Shown piece by piece: positions 26,157-34,754 of a stretch of 64,000 bases of DNA. The position numbers and the translations under genes were made by a program. Position 1 is the stretch's first letter, and every line of letters starts with the position of its first letter. The DNA is from S015-6 sp964479535 (GTDB lineage Bacteria; Desulfobacterota; DSWW01), in NCBI GenBank assembly GCA_964479535.1, contig CAYZMM010000032.1, positions 3,609 to 67,608 on the forward strand, given 5' to 3'. The notes under the pieces were generated by a model. The model was not told the origin of the DNA, did not search any database, and saw only the letters and a list, made by a program, of their open reading frames with translations.

Positions 26157-26185
26157 CTTCTACACAGCCGTGTTTCGATTGTCAA
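26157..26185 (-). promoter_or_regulatory. Promoter of the aroF-pheA attenuated transcript
   Basis: Minus strand TTGACA (26185-26180), 17-base spacer, TAGAAG (26162-26157). A perfect -35 and a four-of-six -10. Transcription from about 26150 would include the leader peptide and the terminator hairpin. Confidence 0.6.
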
Positions 26186-26252
26186 GCCTCCGGCCTGGGG
26201 TCCACGGTTCTCAAAGACTCTTGACAGCCCGGCGCCTTCCTGCACATACGGG

Positions 26253-27422
26253 TCAACGCTCCGGGCCGCCCTTGGCCACGGGTATCTTCAGAACCTGCCC
26301 CGCGTACAGCTGGCTCGGGTGGGTGATCCCGTTGGCCCGGGCGATCTGTTTCCAGGTCACGTCGTAGGCGAGCCCGATCCGGTACAGGTTCTCCCCCGGC
26401 TTGACCCTGTGCCTGACTTCCACCGTGGGAGGAGGCGCTTCCTCCATGTCGGAGCCTTCCGGGATTCTCAGTCTCTGGCCCACGAAGATGGTTCCCGGCG
26501 GGTCGATGGCGTTGAGCTTCGCCAGATCCAGCCACGAAACGCCGTACTGCTGCCCGATCGCGGAGAGGCTCTCGCCTTTCCGGACGGTGTGCACCGTCTC
26601 GCCTGTGAGCCCATCGACCCGGTCCTCCTGCGCAACGGGCGCCGGCTCGTCCCTGCTCGAGGCGAGGGCCTCCACGGTTTCATCCGAGGGTTCCGGCTCC
26701 GCGACACTGCTTTCCTCCGCGTGCGGCTCCTGGTTCCTCCCTTCGGCCCCGGTCCCATGGCCGGAGACGGACCCTGAAGGCAAAAGCTCCTGTTCGGCAG
26801 GTTCCCCCTCCTTCACTGCTTCCTGCTTCTCGGACGAGGGGGCGGCCCGGGCAACCATGACAGGCTCTTCCGTTTGCGTGCTCTTGTTGATGACGAGCAC
26901 CTGCCCCGGCACGATGGAATCGGTCGCCTTGAGGGCGTTCCAGAGTCGGATCTGCTCCTCGGAGACACCGAACTTCCCGCTGACGACCGTGAGGTCCTCT
27001 CCCTCCTTGGCCCGGTAGTAGATCTTGTATTTCCTTGCCAGGACGTCCTCCCCGTCTTCCTGCTCGTCGGCTGCCTCTTCTTCCTCCTGCGGCTCCGGGA
27101 CGATCGAAGCGGTCTCGGTCCCGGTTCCGGGCTGATCGGCCCTCACCAGGAGTTCGTCCAGCCCCTCGAGGAGCAGCTTGTTCTCGTCCCCCACCCGTTC
27201 CAGGGTCTCCCGGATCCCCTGCAGCGCTCCCCTGAGCTGATGAACGCTGAACACGAGAACGCTGCACAGGATGAGCGCCGCCGCCCAGACGGAAAGGGTC
27301 ACATGGTTCGGGGCGGACTTGTTCCGGCCCTGGTCTTCGCCGGAAAGCCCCCGATACAATTCGGTGATTTCGGATTCGCCCGGATCGCGTGTCTCCGGCC
27401 CCGTCTGCTCGTTTTCCGACAT
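26253..27422 (-). CDS. Membrane-anchored protein with three LysM domains
   Basis: 389 residues from ATG 27422. The cytoplasmic N-terminus is followed by one membrane helix (VWAAALILCSVLVFSVHQL, about residues 44-62) and a short coiled segment. The periplasmic part has a divergent LysM (~132-180, YYRAKEGEDLTVVSGKFGV), an acidic low-complexity linker, and two clear LysM domains (~277-325, TVRKGESLSAIGQQYGVSW; ~338-383, HRVKPGENLYRIGLAYDVTW). LysM binds the glycan strands of peptidoglycan. No enzymatic domain is present, so it probably anchors or organises something at the cell wall. Its own promoter lies upstream; the attenuated aroF-pheA transcript begins just after it. Confidence 0.8.
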   Translation of the reverse strand: MSENEQTGPETRDPGESEITELYRGLSGEDQGRNKSAPNHVTLSVWAAALILCSVLVFSVHQLRGALQGIRETLERVGDENKLLLEGLDELLVRADQPGTGTETASIVPEPQEEEEAADEQEDGEDVLARKYKIYYRAKEGEDLTVVSGKFGVSEEQIRLWNALKATDSIVPGQVLVINKSTQTEEPVMVARAAPSSEKQEAVKEGEPAEQELLPSGSVSGHGTGAEGRNQEPHAEESSVAEPEPSDETVEALASSRDEPAPVAQEDRVDGLTGETVHTVRKGESLSAIGQQYGVSWLDLAKLNAIDPPGTIFVGQRLRIPEGSDMEEAPPPTVEVRHRVKPGENLYRIGLAYDVTWKQIARANGITHPSQLYAGQVLKIPVAKGGPER

Positions 27423-27489
27423 CGTCGACCGCCTCTACCTGTTCGTGTGCAGGGGATCTTCCCGTCTGTCCAGGGTATACACCAAGAAG

Positions 27490-27518
27490 ATAGTATTTGC
27501 CATGCAACGATACGTCAA
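27490..27518 (-). promoter_or_regulatory. Promoter of the LysM protein gene
   Basis: Minus strand TTGACG (27518-27513), 17-base spacer, TACTAT (27495-27490), about 68 bases before the start codon, in an A+T-rich patch. Confidence 0.5.
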
Positions 27519-27571
27519 GAGGAAATTATAGAATTCAGCAGATCATTATACCTATTTTTCATCAACGCCTC

Positions 27572-30500
27572 TCAACGCAGACCCAGCTTCTTCATGCGGT
27601 GGTAAAGCGTGGCCCTATCCATGCCGAGCATCTCGGCGGCGCCGCCGCTTCCGGCGATCCGGCCTCCGGCCTTCTCGAGCACGTAGCGGATGTAGCGGCG
27701 CTGCAGGTCGTCCATGGTGGGACAATCCTCGAACGAAGGCCCCGCTTCGGCCCCCGGTTCGGCGGGCAGGTTCAATGCGAGCCGGGCGCCGTCCGACAGG
27801 AGGACGGCCCGCTCCATCACGTTTCTCAGTTCCCGCACGTTTCCGGGCCAGTCGTAGGCGGTGAGGTCCGCCTCCTCGGCGGGGGAGAGAGCCAGCCGCG
27901 GGCGGTTGAACCGCTTCGCGTAGAGGGCGAGGAAGTGCCGGGCCAGCAGGATCACGTCCTGCCCTCTCTTCCGGAGGGGCGGGATCTCCAGGGGGACCAC
28001 GTTCAGCCGGTAGTAGAGGTCCCGGCGGAAACGGCCCCGGGCGACCTCTTCGGCCAGGTCGCGGTTCGTGGCGGCCACCAGCCGGAAGTCGGAACGAAGG
28101 ACGCGGTTCGATCCGATCCTCACGAAGGCCTTCTGTTCCAGCACCCGCAGAAGCTTCCCCTGGGTGGAGAGGGGAAGCTCCCCCACCTCGTCCAGGAAGA
28201 GCGTTCCCCTGTCGGCCAGCTCGACGCGGCCGTTCCTCCGGCGGTCCGCCCCGGTGAAGGCTCCCTTTTCGTGGCCGAACATCTCGCTCTCCAGGAGCGG
28301 CTCCGGGATGGCGGGCGTGTCGACGACGATGTAGGGGCCGTCGCGGCGGGCACTCCTCTTGTGGATCCGCCGGGCCAGCAGTTCCTTGCCCACGCCCGTC
28401 TCGCCCAGGAGCAGGACGATGGCGTCCGACTCGGCGATGCGGTCCGCCTGGGAGAGGACGCTGCGCATCACACGGCTCCTGCCGAGGATCGCGTCCTCGT
28501 CGACGGGTTCCGTGTGCAGCGCCTCTTCAGCGGCTTCCCGGGTCTTCTGCTCGAGGAGACGTCCGTATTCCCATATCCGGTCGATGTACAGGCTCACGTG
28601 CCGTACCAGCCTGACCATCATGGGGCCGTCCAGGAAGTCGAAGCAGTCGTCCAGGTAGGCGTTGTCGTGGTAGAGCACCCCCCGGAGCTCACCGCCCACC
28701 TCGACGGGCAGGCAGATGACGGCGCGGACGGCCTGCTCCTGCCCGCCGGACCCGGTCGTCCCCGGACGGACGAGCAGGGGGCGCTGCTCGCGGAAGCATT
28801 TGAACACCATGGCCAGGCTGGAGCGGAAGGCCTCCGAGGCGACCTCCTTCTCGGTCAGATTGATCCCGGCGCGCAGGGCGGGCGCCGTGTCGGCCGTGCC
28901 TCCCGGGAACCAGAGCAGGGCTCCACGCTCGGCCCCGAGAAACCGGTTCGTGGCCCCCACGGCCCGCCTGAGGATCTCGTTCAGATCGGGACTCGGAACG
29001 AAGTCTTCCATCATCTCGAGGAACCGCTGGAAGACCGATTCGCGTGATGCAGAGACGTCCCGTCCGGAAACGCTCTCGCGGGTGTCGAGAAGGTACCTCA
29101 GGTCGTCCGGGAAGAACTCCTCGGCGTACCCCGACAGGCCTTGCCGTGCCTCCTCCGCCCGTTGCCGGGCCCGTTCCCGTTCCCCCTTGCCCAGCTCCAG
29201 CCGCGCCATCTCCAGCAGGGTCTTGGCCAGCTGTACCGGATCTCCCGACCGATGAAGGCACGTTTCGCTCTTCTCGAGAATTTCGAGGATCCGGGCGGGG
29301 TCCTCTCCCTTCCCGATGCCCTCCCGCGCCCTGAGACGCAGTACGACGCCCCGGAGGTGGATGTTCGGATCGGTGAGGATCTTCCGCGCTTGCGAAGGGT
29401 AGCCGAAATCCCGGATCGGTTCGTAGCCCAGCCGGTCCAGCTCGAAGAGCATCTCCAGCACCCAGGGAGAGCCGTAGAGCCGGACGATTCCGGCGGGAAC
29501 GCTTTCCTCCTGCGCAAGGGCGAAGGCGTTGCGCGCCTCCCGCAGCCGTCCCTCCAGGAAGTGGTGATAGGCCAGGCCCCCCCGCGCCCAGTAGAGGGCG
29601 AGCGCGTTGCCGGTCCCTGCGGCGTCCTGAAGAGCGCTGTAGATGTGGGCCACCGCGTCCCGCTTCTTTCGGACCATGAGCAGAACGCTGCCGAGCAGGG
29701 CCCTGAAATTGGTCGCCAGGCCTTGCGGCCCGTCCCGCCGGGCGGCGCGCCAGTGATTGTCCAGGATCCCGATCGCCTCGTGATACCGGCCGAGGTAGGC
29801 GGCGCAGAAGCTCATCAACCCGGGGGCCAGGGGGTTCCGCAACCTCTCTTCTTCTGTTTGGGACGAGGCCGCCGCCCGTTCGAAGTGTCCCCAGGCGTCT
29901 CGAAACCGCCCCTGCATGAAGAACAGCAGACCGAGAAACTCCGCGGACTGGGAAAAGATGTCGTCGTCGCCCAGCTCTTCCACGACCCTCTGCCCCGCGC
30001 GCAGGGCCTCCAGCGCTTCCCGGCGACGGTCGGAGAGATAGAAGAACCGGCCCAGATGGAGGTCGATGAGGGCCCGGGATCGCAGGTCGCCCAGCCCGGC
30101 GGCACGGTCCCTGGCCGTCTGCAGGAGCGGGGGGAGTTCCGGGAACCCCTTGCCGAGTGCAAAGGAGACGTGGGAGAGTTCGAGGGTCGAAGCGACACTT
30201 GCGGCGAGGGCCGGTTCCGACCCTCCGCATCGACCGTATTGTGCGATCGCCTCCCTGAAGCACTCCATCGCGGTGTCGTAGTCGCGGGCAAGCAGAGCGT
30301 CGTGGGCACGGGCTTCCTGGACCCGTCCGGACTCCTCGTGTTGCCCGGCCCTTGCGAGGAGCCGGGCCGATGCCGCAGGCTCGATGCGGCCGAGCAAATC
30401 CGATTCCCTTAGGCCCTGGATCAGGGAAGCGATCCGTTCGGGCGTGTTGATTTCCTTCAACCGGGTTTGCGCTGCAGGGGGAACGTCCGGAGTGAGGCAG

Positions 30501-30688
30501 AAGACGTCGCCTTCGGTCTTTCGGATGAGGCCGAGCCCCTCGGCCCGATTCAGCAGGTCGAACAGGGGCCCCGGCATCAGCGGAGCCAGGTTGCCGGCCA
30601 CTTCGATCGGCACGGGGTGACCCAGGGCCTCGAGCACGGCGAGAAATCCCCACTGGTCGTTCGTGAAGCGCGGCAGTGCAGTCGCCAT
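27572..30688 (-). CDS. Sigma-54-dependent transcriptional activator with TPR-like and GAF regions
   Basis: 1038 residues from ATG 30688 (GAGGGAAG upstream). The N-terminal ~100 residues resemble a winged-helix fold; residues ~110-520 are TPR-like helical repeats; ~560-690 a GAF-like sensor; ~730-960 the sigma-54 AAA+ domain with GETGVGKE (Walker A, ~763), GAFTGA (~810, sigma-54 contact), GTLFLDEVGELP (Walker B) and LVAATNRDL; the last ~45 residues a Fis-type helix-turn-helix (MLGMDRATLYHRMKKLGLR). It must act on a -24/-12 promoter, and one lies 180 bases away heading the opposite strand. It is therefore the likely activator of the DUF2148/thiolase operon. The TPR-GAF input suggests a small ligand or partner protein, not a phosphorelay. 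Confidence 0.9.
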   Translation of the reverse strand: MATALPRFTNDQWGFLAVLEALGHPVPIEVAGNLAPLMPGPLFDLLNRAEGLGLIRKTEGDVFCLTPDVPPAAQTRLKEINTPERIASLIQGLRESDLLGRIEPAASARLLARAGQHEESGRVQEARAHDALLARDYDTAMECFREAIAQYGRCGGSEPALAASVASTLELSHVSFALGKGFPELPPLLQTARDRAAGLGDLRSRALIDLHLGRFFYLSDRRREALEALRAGQRVVEELGDDDIFSQSAEFLGLLFFMQGRFRDAWGHFERAAASSQTEEERLRNPLAPGLMSFCAAYLGRYHEAIGILDNHWRAARRDGPQGLATNFRALLGSVLLMVRKKRDAVAHIYSALQDAAGTGNALALYWARGGLAYHHFLEGRLREARNAFALAQEESVPAGIVRLYGSPWVLEMLFELDRLGYEPIRDFGYPSQARKILTDPNIHLRGVVLRLRAREGIGKGEDPARILEILEKSETCLHRSGDPVQLAKTLLEMARLELGKGERERARQRAEEARQGLSGYAEEFFPDDLRYLLDTRESVSGRDVSASRESVFQRFLEMMEDFVPSPDLNEILRRAVGATNRFLGAERGALLWFPGGTADTAPALRAGINLTEKEVASEAFRSSLAMVFKCFREQRPLLVRPGTTGSGGQEQAVRAVICLPVEVGGELRGVLYHDNAYLDDCFDFLDGPMMVRLVRHVSLYIDRIWEYGRLLEQKTREAAEEALHTEPVDEDAILGRSRVMRSVLSQADRIAESDAIVLLLGETGVGKELLARRIHKRSARRDGPYIVVDTPAIPEPLLESEMFGHEKGAFTGADRRRNGRVELADRGTLFLDEVGELPLSTQGKLLRVLEQKAFVRIGSNRVLRSDFRLVAATNRDLAEEVARGRFRRDLYYRLNVVPLEIPPLRKRGQDVILLARHFLALYAKRFNRPRLALSPAEEADLTAYDWPGNVRELRNVMERAVLLSDGARLALNLPAEPGAEAGPSFEDCPTMDDLQRRYIRYVLEKAGGRIAGSGGAAEMLGMDRATLYHRMKKLGLR

Positions 30689-30705
30689 TCACTTCCCTCT
30701 TCTCT

Positions 30706-30735
30706 CGGGTCCGTCTTTCATGCTACCCGGGTCCG
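30706..30735. promoter_or_regulatory. Candidate upstream activator sites for the sigma-54 regulator
   Basis: Two identical CGGGTCCG octamers at 30706-30713 and 30728-30735, 22 bases (two helical turns) apart. They lie about 135-160 bases upstream of the -24/-12 promoter, the usual range for enhancer sites. A second imperfect inverted repeat (TTCGCATAT ... ATATGAAC) lies at about 30750-30793. Confidence 0.35.
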
Positions 30736-30866
30736 ATTCTCCATGTCAAAGAGCTGTTCGCATATCAACATTGGTTTGGTGAAATATGAACAACACCGAA
30801 GGTCCGACTCGGCCTTTTCAGCTGTAAGCCCACTCGAATCCAGAAGTATTCTGAAAAGGAACCGGC

Positions 30867-30882
30867 TGGCATCCGGATTGCT
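30867..30882 (+). promoter_or_regulatory. Sigma-54 (-24/-12) promoter
   Basis: TGGCATCCGGATTGCT matches the TGGCAc-N5-TTGCw consensus, with the essential GG and GC exactly ten bases apart. It is 97 bases before the first DUF2148 gene and beside a divergent sigma-54 activator gene. Confidence 0.75.
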
Positions 30883-30978
30883 CTTCCAGCCGGGCGACGA
30901 GGCCCACCACGAGCACCGGCAGCCGATTTCACTGCCTTCATGAAGAGGTGAACCACCAAACGATGAGGAGGAGTCCTG

Positions 30979-31806
30979 ATGCCGAGCATCCACAGCAAGG
31001 AGTTTCCCTGGCAGTCCGATCCGGACAAGAACCGGCGCGATCACGTACTGGAGATGGCCAAGCTCATGATGAACGCGGCCCACACGGCTCCGATCACGGG
31101 CGGTGTCGACCACCTGGAGACGGAGCTGATCTGGGGGGAGAGGGAGCTCAACGAACTCGCGGACAAGATGGACGAGCTGTCCTACCTGCCGGAGAACAAG
31201 CGGACCGACGAGATGTTCCGTACCGAGGCGCAGATGATCCGGGAATCGGACTGCGTTCTCGCCCTGGGCAGCTTCCGTGCGAGGAACATGCCCTTTGACG
31301 CCCACTGCGGCATGTGCGGCGGTGCTCCGGGCTGTGCCTTCGTCTACTCCCGGCGCAGGACCGGCGGCGGGCAGATCGACCCCTCGGACCGGAGCCTGTG
31401 CAAGACCTCGATCGACGGCCCCCTTTGCCAGATGTACGTGCACAACCTGGGCTACGGAGTGGGATCCGCCCTGTGGATGGCCAAGACGCTCCTCGTGGAT
31501 GCGAGGCCCTTCATGACGGTGGGCCTGGCGGCGAGCAAGCTCGGCTACTGCAGAAATTCCGCCTTCGTGGTGGGTGTGGCGGCCACGGCCACGGCCAAGA
31601 ACCCCTACGTGGACGTACCGTACAACTACCAAATGGTGAACATGCGAAAGATCGTGGAGTCGGTCCATCAGGCCTTCATCATCCCCCGACAGTTCGGGGT
31701 CGACTACCGGCTGATCCCCCGGAAGAAGCAGGCGAAGAAGGAGGTGGCGGCCCAGGTCGCCATGCAGGTCGGCAAGTCGAAAGAGGGCGGGTCGAAGAAG
31801 GGTTGA
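30979..31806 (+). CDS. DUF2148 ferredoxin-like domain protein (first copy)
   Basis: 275 residues from ATG 30979 (GAGGAG upstream). It follows the DUF2148 pattern: AKLMMNAAHTAPITGGVDHLETELI near the start, then a Cys set HCGMCGGAPGCAF (about residues 109-121) and two later Cys (SLCKTSIDGPLC), then LGYGVGSALWMAKTLLVDARPFMTVGLAASKLGY and VVGVAATATAKNPYVD. The family is annotated as containing a ferredoxin domain and has no established function. A basic C-terminal tail of about 30 residues is extra. A second, diverged copy is encoded next. Both are probably expressed from the sigma-54 promoter. An electron-transfer or metal-binding role in the linked CoA-ester pathway is inference. Confidence 0.7.
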   Translation: MPSIHSKEFPWQSDPDKNRRDHVLEMAKLMMNAAHTAPITGGVDHLETELIWGERELNELADKMDELSYLPENKRTDEMFRTEAQMIRESDCVLALGSFRARNMPFDAHCGMCGGAPGCAFVYSRRRTGGGQIDPSDRSLCKTSIDGPLCQMYVHNLGYGVGSALWMAKTLLVDARPFMTVGLAASKLGYCRNSAFVVGVAATATAKNPYVDVPYNYQMVNMRKIVESVHQAFIIPRQFGVDYRLIPRKKQAKKEVAAQVAMQVGKSKEGGSKKG

Positions 31807-31849
31807 GAGCAAGGAAGATGGAAACGCCGACATCGAGGAGGAAATGGAA

Positions 31850-32728
31850 ATGACCATGATGGATGGAAGGGTCTTTGCACAGGGAAGGCTGATGGACAAT
31901 GCTTCGCTCGTGCTGAACGCCTACTACAAGGCGCCCCTGACCACGAGCCGGCTGAACCAGAAAGCGATGATTGTGACGGGTGAGGAAATGATGCCTCTGC
32001 TGGACGTGATCGACGTGCTTGCCGAGAAGGTGGGCGGCCACGAGGCCACGCAGAACATCTTTGCACCCCTCTACATGGACTACCTGGCGTACAAGGTCGC
32101 CCTCGAGGAGGGCCAGGAGGTCGCACTGCTGCTCCTGGGGGCGGATCTTGCCAGGGCGGACCTGGGTTGGGACTGCGGCGCCTGCGGGTTCCCGACCTGC
32201 GGGGAGCTTGCCAAGTACTTCAAGAAGAACAGCGGCATGGGCAGGATGATGGTGGGCCCCTCCTGTGCGTGGAAGTCCCTGGACTGGGGGATCGCCTGCG
32301 ACTATGCCTGTGCCGCGGCGTGGGAACTGAACATGGAAAACCGGATCGAGGGGACGTACGGGCTGCTGGCCAATGCCCTGGGCTATCTGGATGACGTGAC
32401 GGCCGTCATGGCTCTGCCCCTCGGGCCTGTGACGGAATTCTGGTACTACAATCGCCCGACCATGGGCAAGGTCATCACCCCGGAGGCGCAGGCCGAGCTG
32501 CTGCGGAACAACCTGGCAGTGCACTGGGAGATGTTTGCCGGCGATCTCAAACCGCCCATGAAAGGGGAAGGCAAGTGGTGGGAAAGGCCCCCCGAGTACG
32601 GGAGCGTGGGCCCGGACCCGGAGTACACCGCATTCCAGCAGAAGAACGCCGGTTTGATGCTGGAAGCGGTGATGGAAGTACGGCCCAGGGTGGAAGCGAT
32701 GAAGAAGAAGCTGAAGGCGAAGAAGTAA
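31850..32728 (+). CDS. DUF2148-like ferredoxin-domain protein (second copy)
   Basis: 292 residues from ATG 31850, eight bases after GAGGAGG; the ATG at 31844 is too close to the site. It aligns in pattern with the preceding protein: DCGACGFPTCGEL (Cys set), MMVGPSCAWKSLDWGIACDYACAAAWELN, then YGLLANALGYLDDVTAVMALPLGPVTEFWYYNRP. An N-terminal ~100-residue half shares the early part of the first copy. The C-terminal ~90 residues (DLKPPMKGEGKWWERPPEYG then Lys-rich) are distinct. Two dissimilar copies side by side suggest a heteromeric unit. Function unknown. Confidence 0.65.
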   Translation: MTMMDGRVFAQGRLMDNASLVLNAYYKAPLTTSRLNQKAMIVTGEEMMPLLDVIDVLAEKVGGHEATQNIFAPLYMDYLAYKVALEEGQEVALLLLGADLARADLGWDCGACGFPTCGELAKYFKKNSGMGRMMVGPSCAWKSLDWGIACDYACAAAWELNMENRIEGTYGLLANALGYLDDVTAVMALPLGPVTEFWYYNRPTMGKVITPEAQAELLRNNLAVHWEMFAGDLKPPMKGEGKWWERPPEYGSVGPDPEYTAFQQKNAGLMLEAVMEVRPRVEAMKKKLKAKK

Positions 32729-32831
32729 TTCCCCACCTCGATCAACGGCGCTTCCATCGTGATCGACGGAGGGCACATGCAGGCGGGAGACTTTGGGCTG
32801 TAGGCCCCGTTTCCCCACCCAGGAGGTATCG

Positions 32832-34142
32832 ATGAAGTATTTCACGGACGAAGAGCTTCTCAGGGAGAGCCGGCCCATGGCGGATATCGCCCTGGAGGCC
32901 CTCGAGGCGGGACGGGTTGGACAGCTGTACCATCTGCTGCACCAGATGGATCAGGGCCACGCAGGCCTCTGCGGTCTGGGGCTTCAGTGGCTCCCGAGGA
33001 TGTTCGGCCGGATCCGCAACGATTTCGGTGAAGACGTGCTGGACGGGATGCTCGACAAGTCCTCCGCCTACCTGATGGAGCCGTACGTGGAGGAATTTCT
33101 CGGGGGGGATGAAAAGGGGGTCTTTTCACAGATCATCCGGATGTGGATGTACCAGCACACCGCCCACATCGTTCCCCTGGGCGAAACCGAAGAGGAAGTC
33201 TCCTTTTCACTGGCTCCCTGCGGCTCCGGCGGAAAGCTGCTGATCGCGGGCTGGCCCGAGTCGACACCCCGGATCTTCGGCCCCTGCTCGGACGGCACCC
33301 CGATCTTCTGCCGCGCCTGCAAGGCCCTGCAGAAGGCCTTCAACACGGCCTGCGGAACAGAGGTGTGGACCACCGAAATCAACCGGGCCCTTCTCGGCGG
33401 TTGCACGATGCGCTTTTCCAAGCGGGAGACCCGGGGGGAAAAGCTCTTCGACCCCCTCGAGCTCTATCAGTTGGTCAAGTCCGGCTGCCGGCAGGCGATC
33501 GAGAAGCTGTTGAACGGGGACCTCGAAATCCGCGATTTGATCCGGGACCAGCACCGCGAGTGGCTGCCCTACCACGACTTGATGATTACCTACGCAGTCT
33601 GCATCCAGGCGGAGATCTACCGTGAAAAGGGCTCCGACTACCTGGACGATTTTCTGAAGGAGACCTACGACACGGGCTTTGCCATGTTCTACCCCGTCTA
33701 CGAGGCCCAGGACGATATCGCCAACTTCCGGATGTTCGTCCAGCTCTGGCACTATCACCAGGCCACCTTCCGCGTGGAGGAAGAGGAGGACCGGTTCGCC
33801 TTCATCCTGGATCCCTGCGGCAGCGGCGGGCGCATGTACCGGGGAGACATGCACAAGGGCAGGTTCGAGTACGGAAAGGGCATGCCCTGCCTGATGAAGG
33901 AGCCGGCCCACATCAATTTCAACCGGAAGGACTTTCCGGTCTACTGCACCCACTGTGCATCGAGCAACCGGGACCAGTACGAGGGACGCCCCTTCACCTT
34001 CGTGATCGACGGGCACGCCATGAAGGACCCGAAGTCGCCCTGCATCCAGTATCTCTACAAGAAGGATGCCGCCAGGGAGGTTTCGCCCGAGATGCTCGCA
34101 CAGGTCGGCAAGACCGAGGTGAGTCCTCGGCGGGGAACGTGA
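32832..34142 (+). CDS. Internally duplicated CGSGG protein of unknown function
   Basis: 436 residues from ATG 32832 with AGGAGG five bases upstream. The two halves look duplicated: each has a helical part (HLLHQMDQGH..., then RDQHREWLPYHDLMITYAV...), a glutamate-rich strand (GETEEEVSFSLAPCGSGGKL, then EEEEDRFAFILDPCGSGGRM) and a closing CxxC (FCRACKAL, then YCTHCASS). The P-C-G-S-G-G loop plus distal CxxC in each half suggests a metal or cofactor site. I do not recognise the family with confidence; a distant relation to ATC-hydrolase-like proteins is possible. It belongs to the sigma-54-controlled run between the DUF2148 pair and the first DUF35/thiolase pair. Confidence 0.6.
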   Translation: MKYFTDEELLRESRPMADIALEALEAGRVGQLYHLLHQMDQGHAGLCGLGLQWLPRMFGRIRNDFGEDVLDGMLDKSSAYLMEPYVEEFLGGDEKGVFSQIIRMWMYQHTAHIVPLGETEEEVSFSLAPCGSGGKLLIAGWPESTPRIFGPCSDGTPIFCRACKALQKAFNTACGTEVWTTEINRALLGGCTMRFSKRETRGEKLFDPLELYQLVKSGCRQAIEKLLNGDLEIRDLIRDQHREWLPYHDLMITYAVCIQAEIYREKGSDYLDDFLKETYDTGFAMFYPVYEAQDDIANFRMFVQLWHYHQATFRVEEEEDRFAFILDPCGSGGRMYRGDMHKGRFEYGKGMPCLMKEPAHINFNRKDFPVYCTHCASSNRDQYEGRPFTFVIDGHAMKDPKSPCIQYLYKKDAAREVSPEMLAQVGKTEVSPRRGT

Positions 34143-34206
34143 GGAGGCCTACCGCGGTGCACTGCGAACTTCCATACACTCCCTCTCCCACCGTCGCTAG
34201 GCGTCC

Positions 34207-34224
34207 TTCCCGCGCACGCGGGAA
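34207..34224. repeat. REP-type palindrome
   Basis: TTCCCGCG-CA-CGCGGGAA, a perfect 8+2+8 palindrome inside the common 'cgt-c-TTCCCGCG...GGAATCCAG' REP form. It lies in the 130-base gap after the CGSGG gene and may act as an mRNA 3' end or processing site. Confidence 0.6.
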
Positions 34225-34277
34225 TCCAGGGGCGGGGCGAGGAAGCGTCAGACAGTGGCCATAGGGGGATGGGCAAC

Positions 34278-34724
34278 ATGAAACAGGAGCGAACCGGCTA
34301 CGGGCCGGACGAGATTCCGATCCGTGAAGGGTGTTTCGTCTTCCCGGACAACGATCAGACGCGTCCGCGGTTGATCGGTACGAGATGCAGGCAGTGCGGT
34401 GACGTGGTCTTTCCGAAGAGGAAGCTCTGCACGATCTGCGAATCCGATGAGCTGATGGAAGAGGTCTTCATCGGCGAGAAGGGCACCCTGTACACGTACA
34501 CGATCGTGCGGTCCGGCTACCCGAATTTCGACAGCCCCTACATCCTCGGTCTCGTCGAGCTTCCGGAGGGAAAGAATCTTCGCGTGCTGGCCCAGATCGA
34601 CGACTGCCCGCTCGACCGGGTACGGATCGGCATGCCCCTGGAGCTGACGATCGGCAAGATCAAAACGGATACGAAGACCGGAAAGACGGTGGTCGGACAC
34701 AAGTACCGGCCCCTCGAGTCGTAG
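34278..34724 (+). CDS. DUF35 Zn-ribbon/OB-fold protein, thiolase partner 1
   Basis: 148 residues from ATG 34278 (AGGGGG nine bases upstream; an earlier in-frame ATG abuts that site). A rubredoxin-like zinc ribbon, TRCRQCGDVVFPKRKLCTICES, is followed by an OB-fold (GTLYTYTIVRSG, LVELPEGKNLRVLAQI). Proteins of this type (COG1545) pair with SCP2/thiolase-like enzymes and are needed for their activity in several anaerobic CoA pathways, for example BbsA with BbsB. It lies 30 bases before a thiolase gene, as expected. The CoA-ester substrate is unknown. Confidence 0.85.
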   Translation: MKQERTGYGPDEIPIREGCFVFPDNDQTRPRLIGTRCRQCGDVVFPKRKLCTICESDELMEEVFIGEKGTLYTYTIVRSGYPNFDSPYILGLVELPEGKNLRVLAQIDDCPLDRVRIGMPLELTIGKIKTDTKTGKTVVGHKYRPLES

Positions 34725-34754
34725 GAAACGCATGGCGTACGAGGGAGAGGAGTC

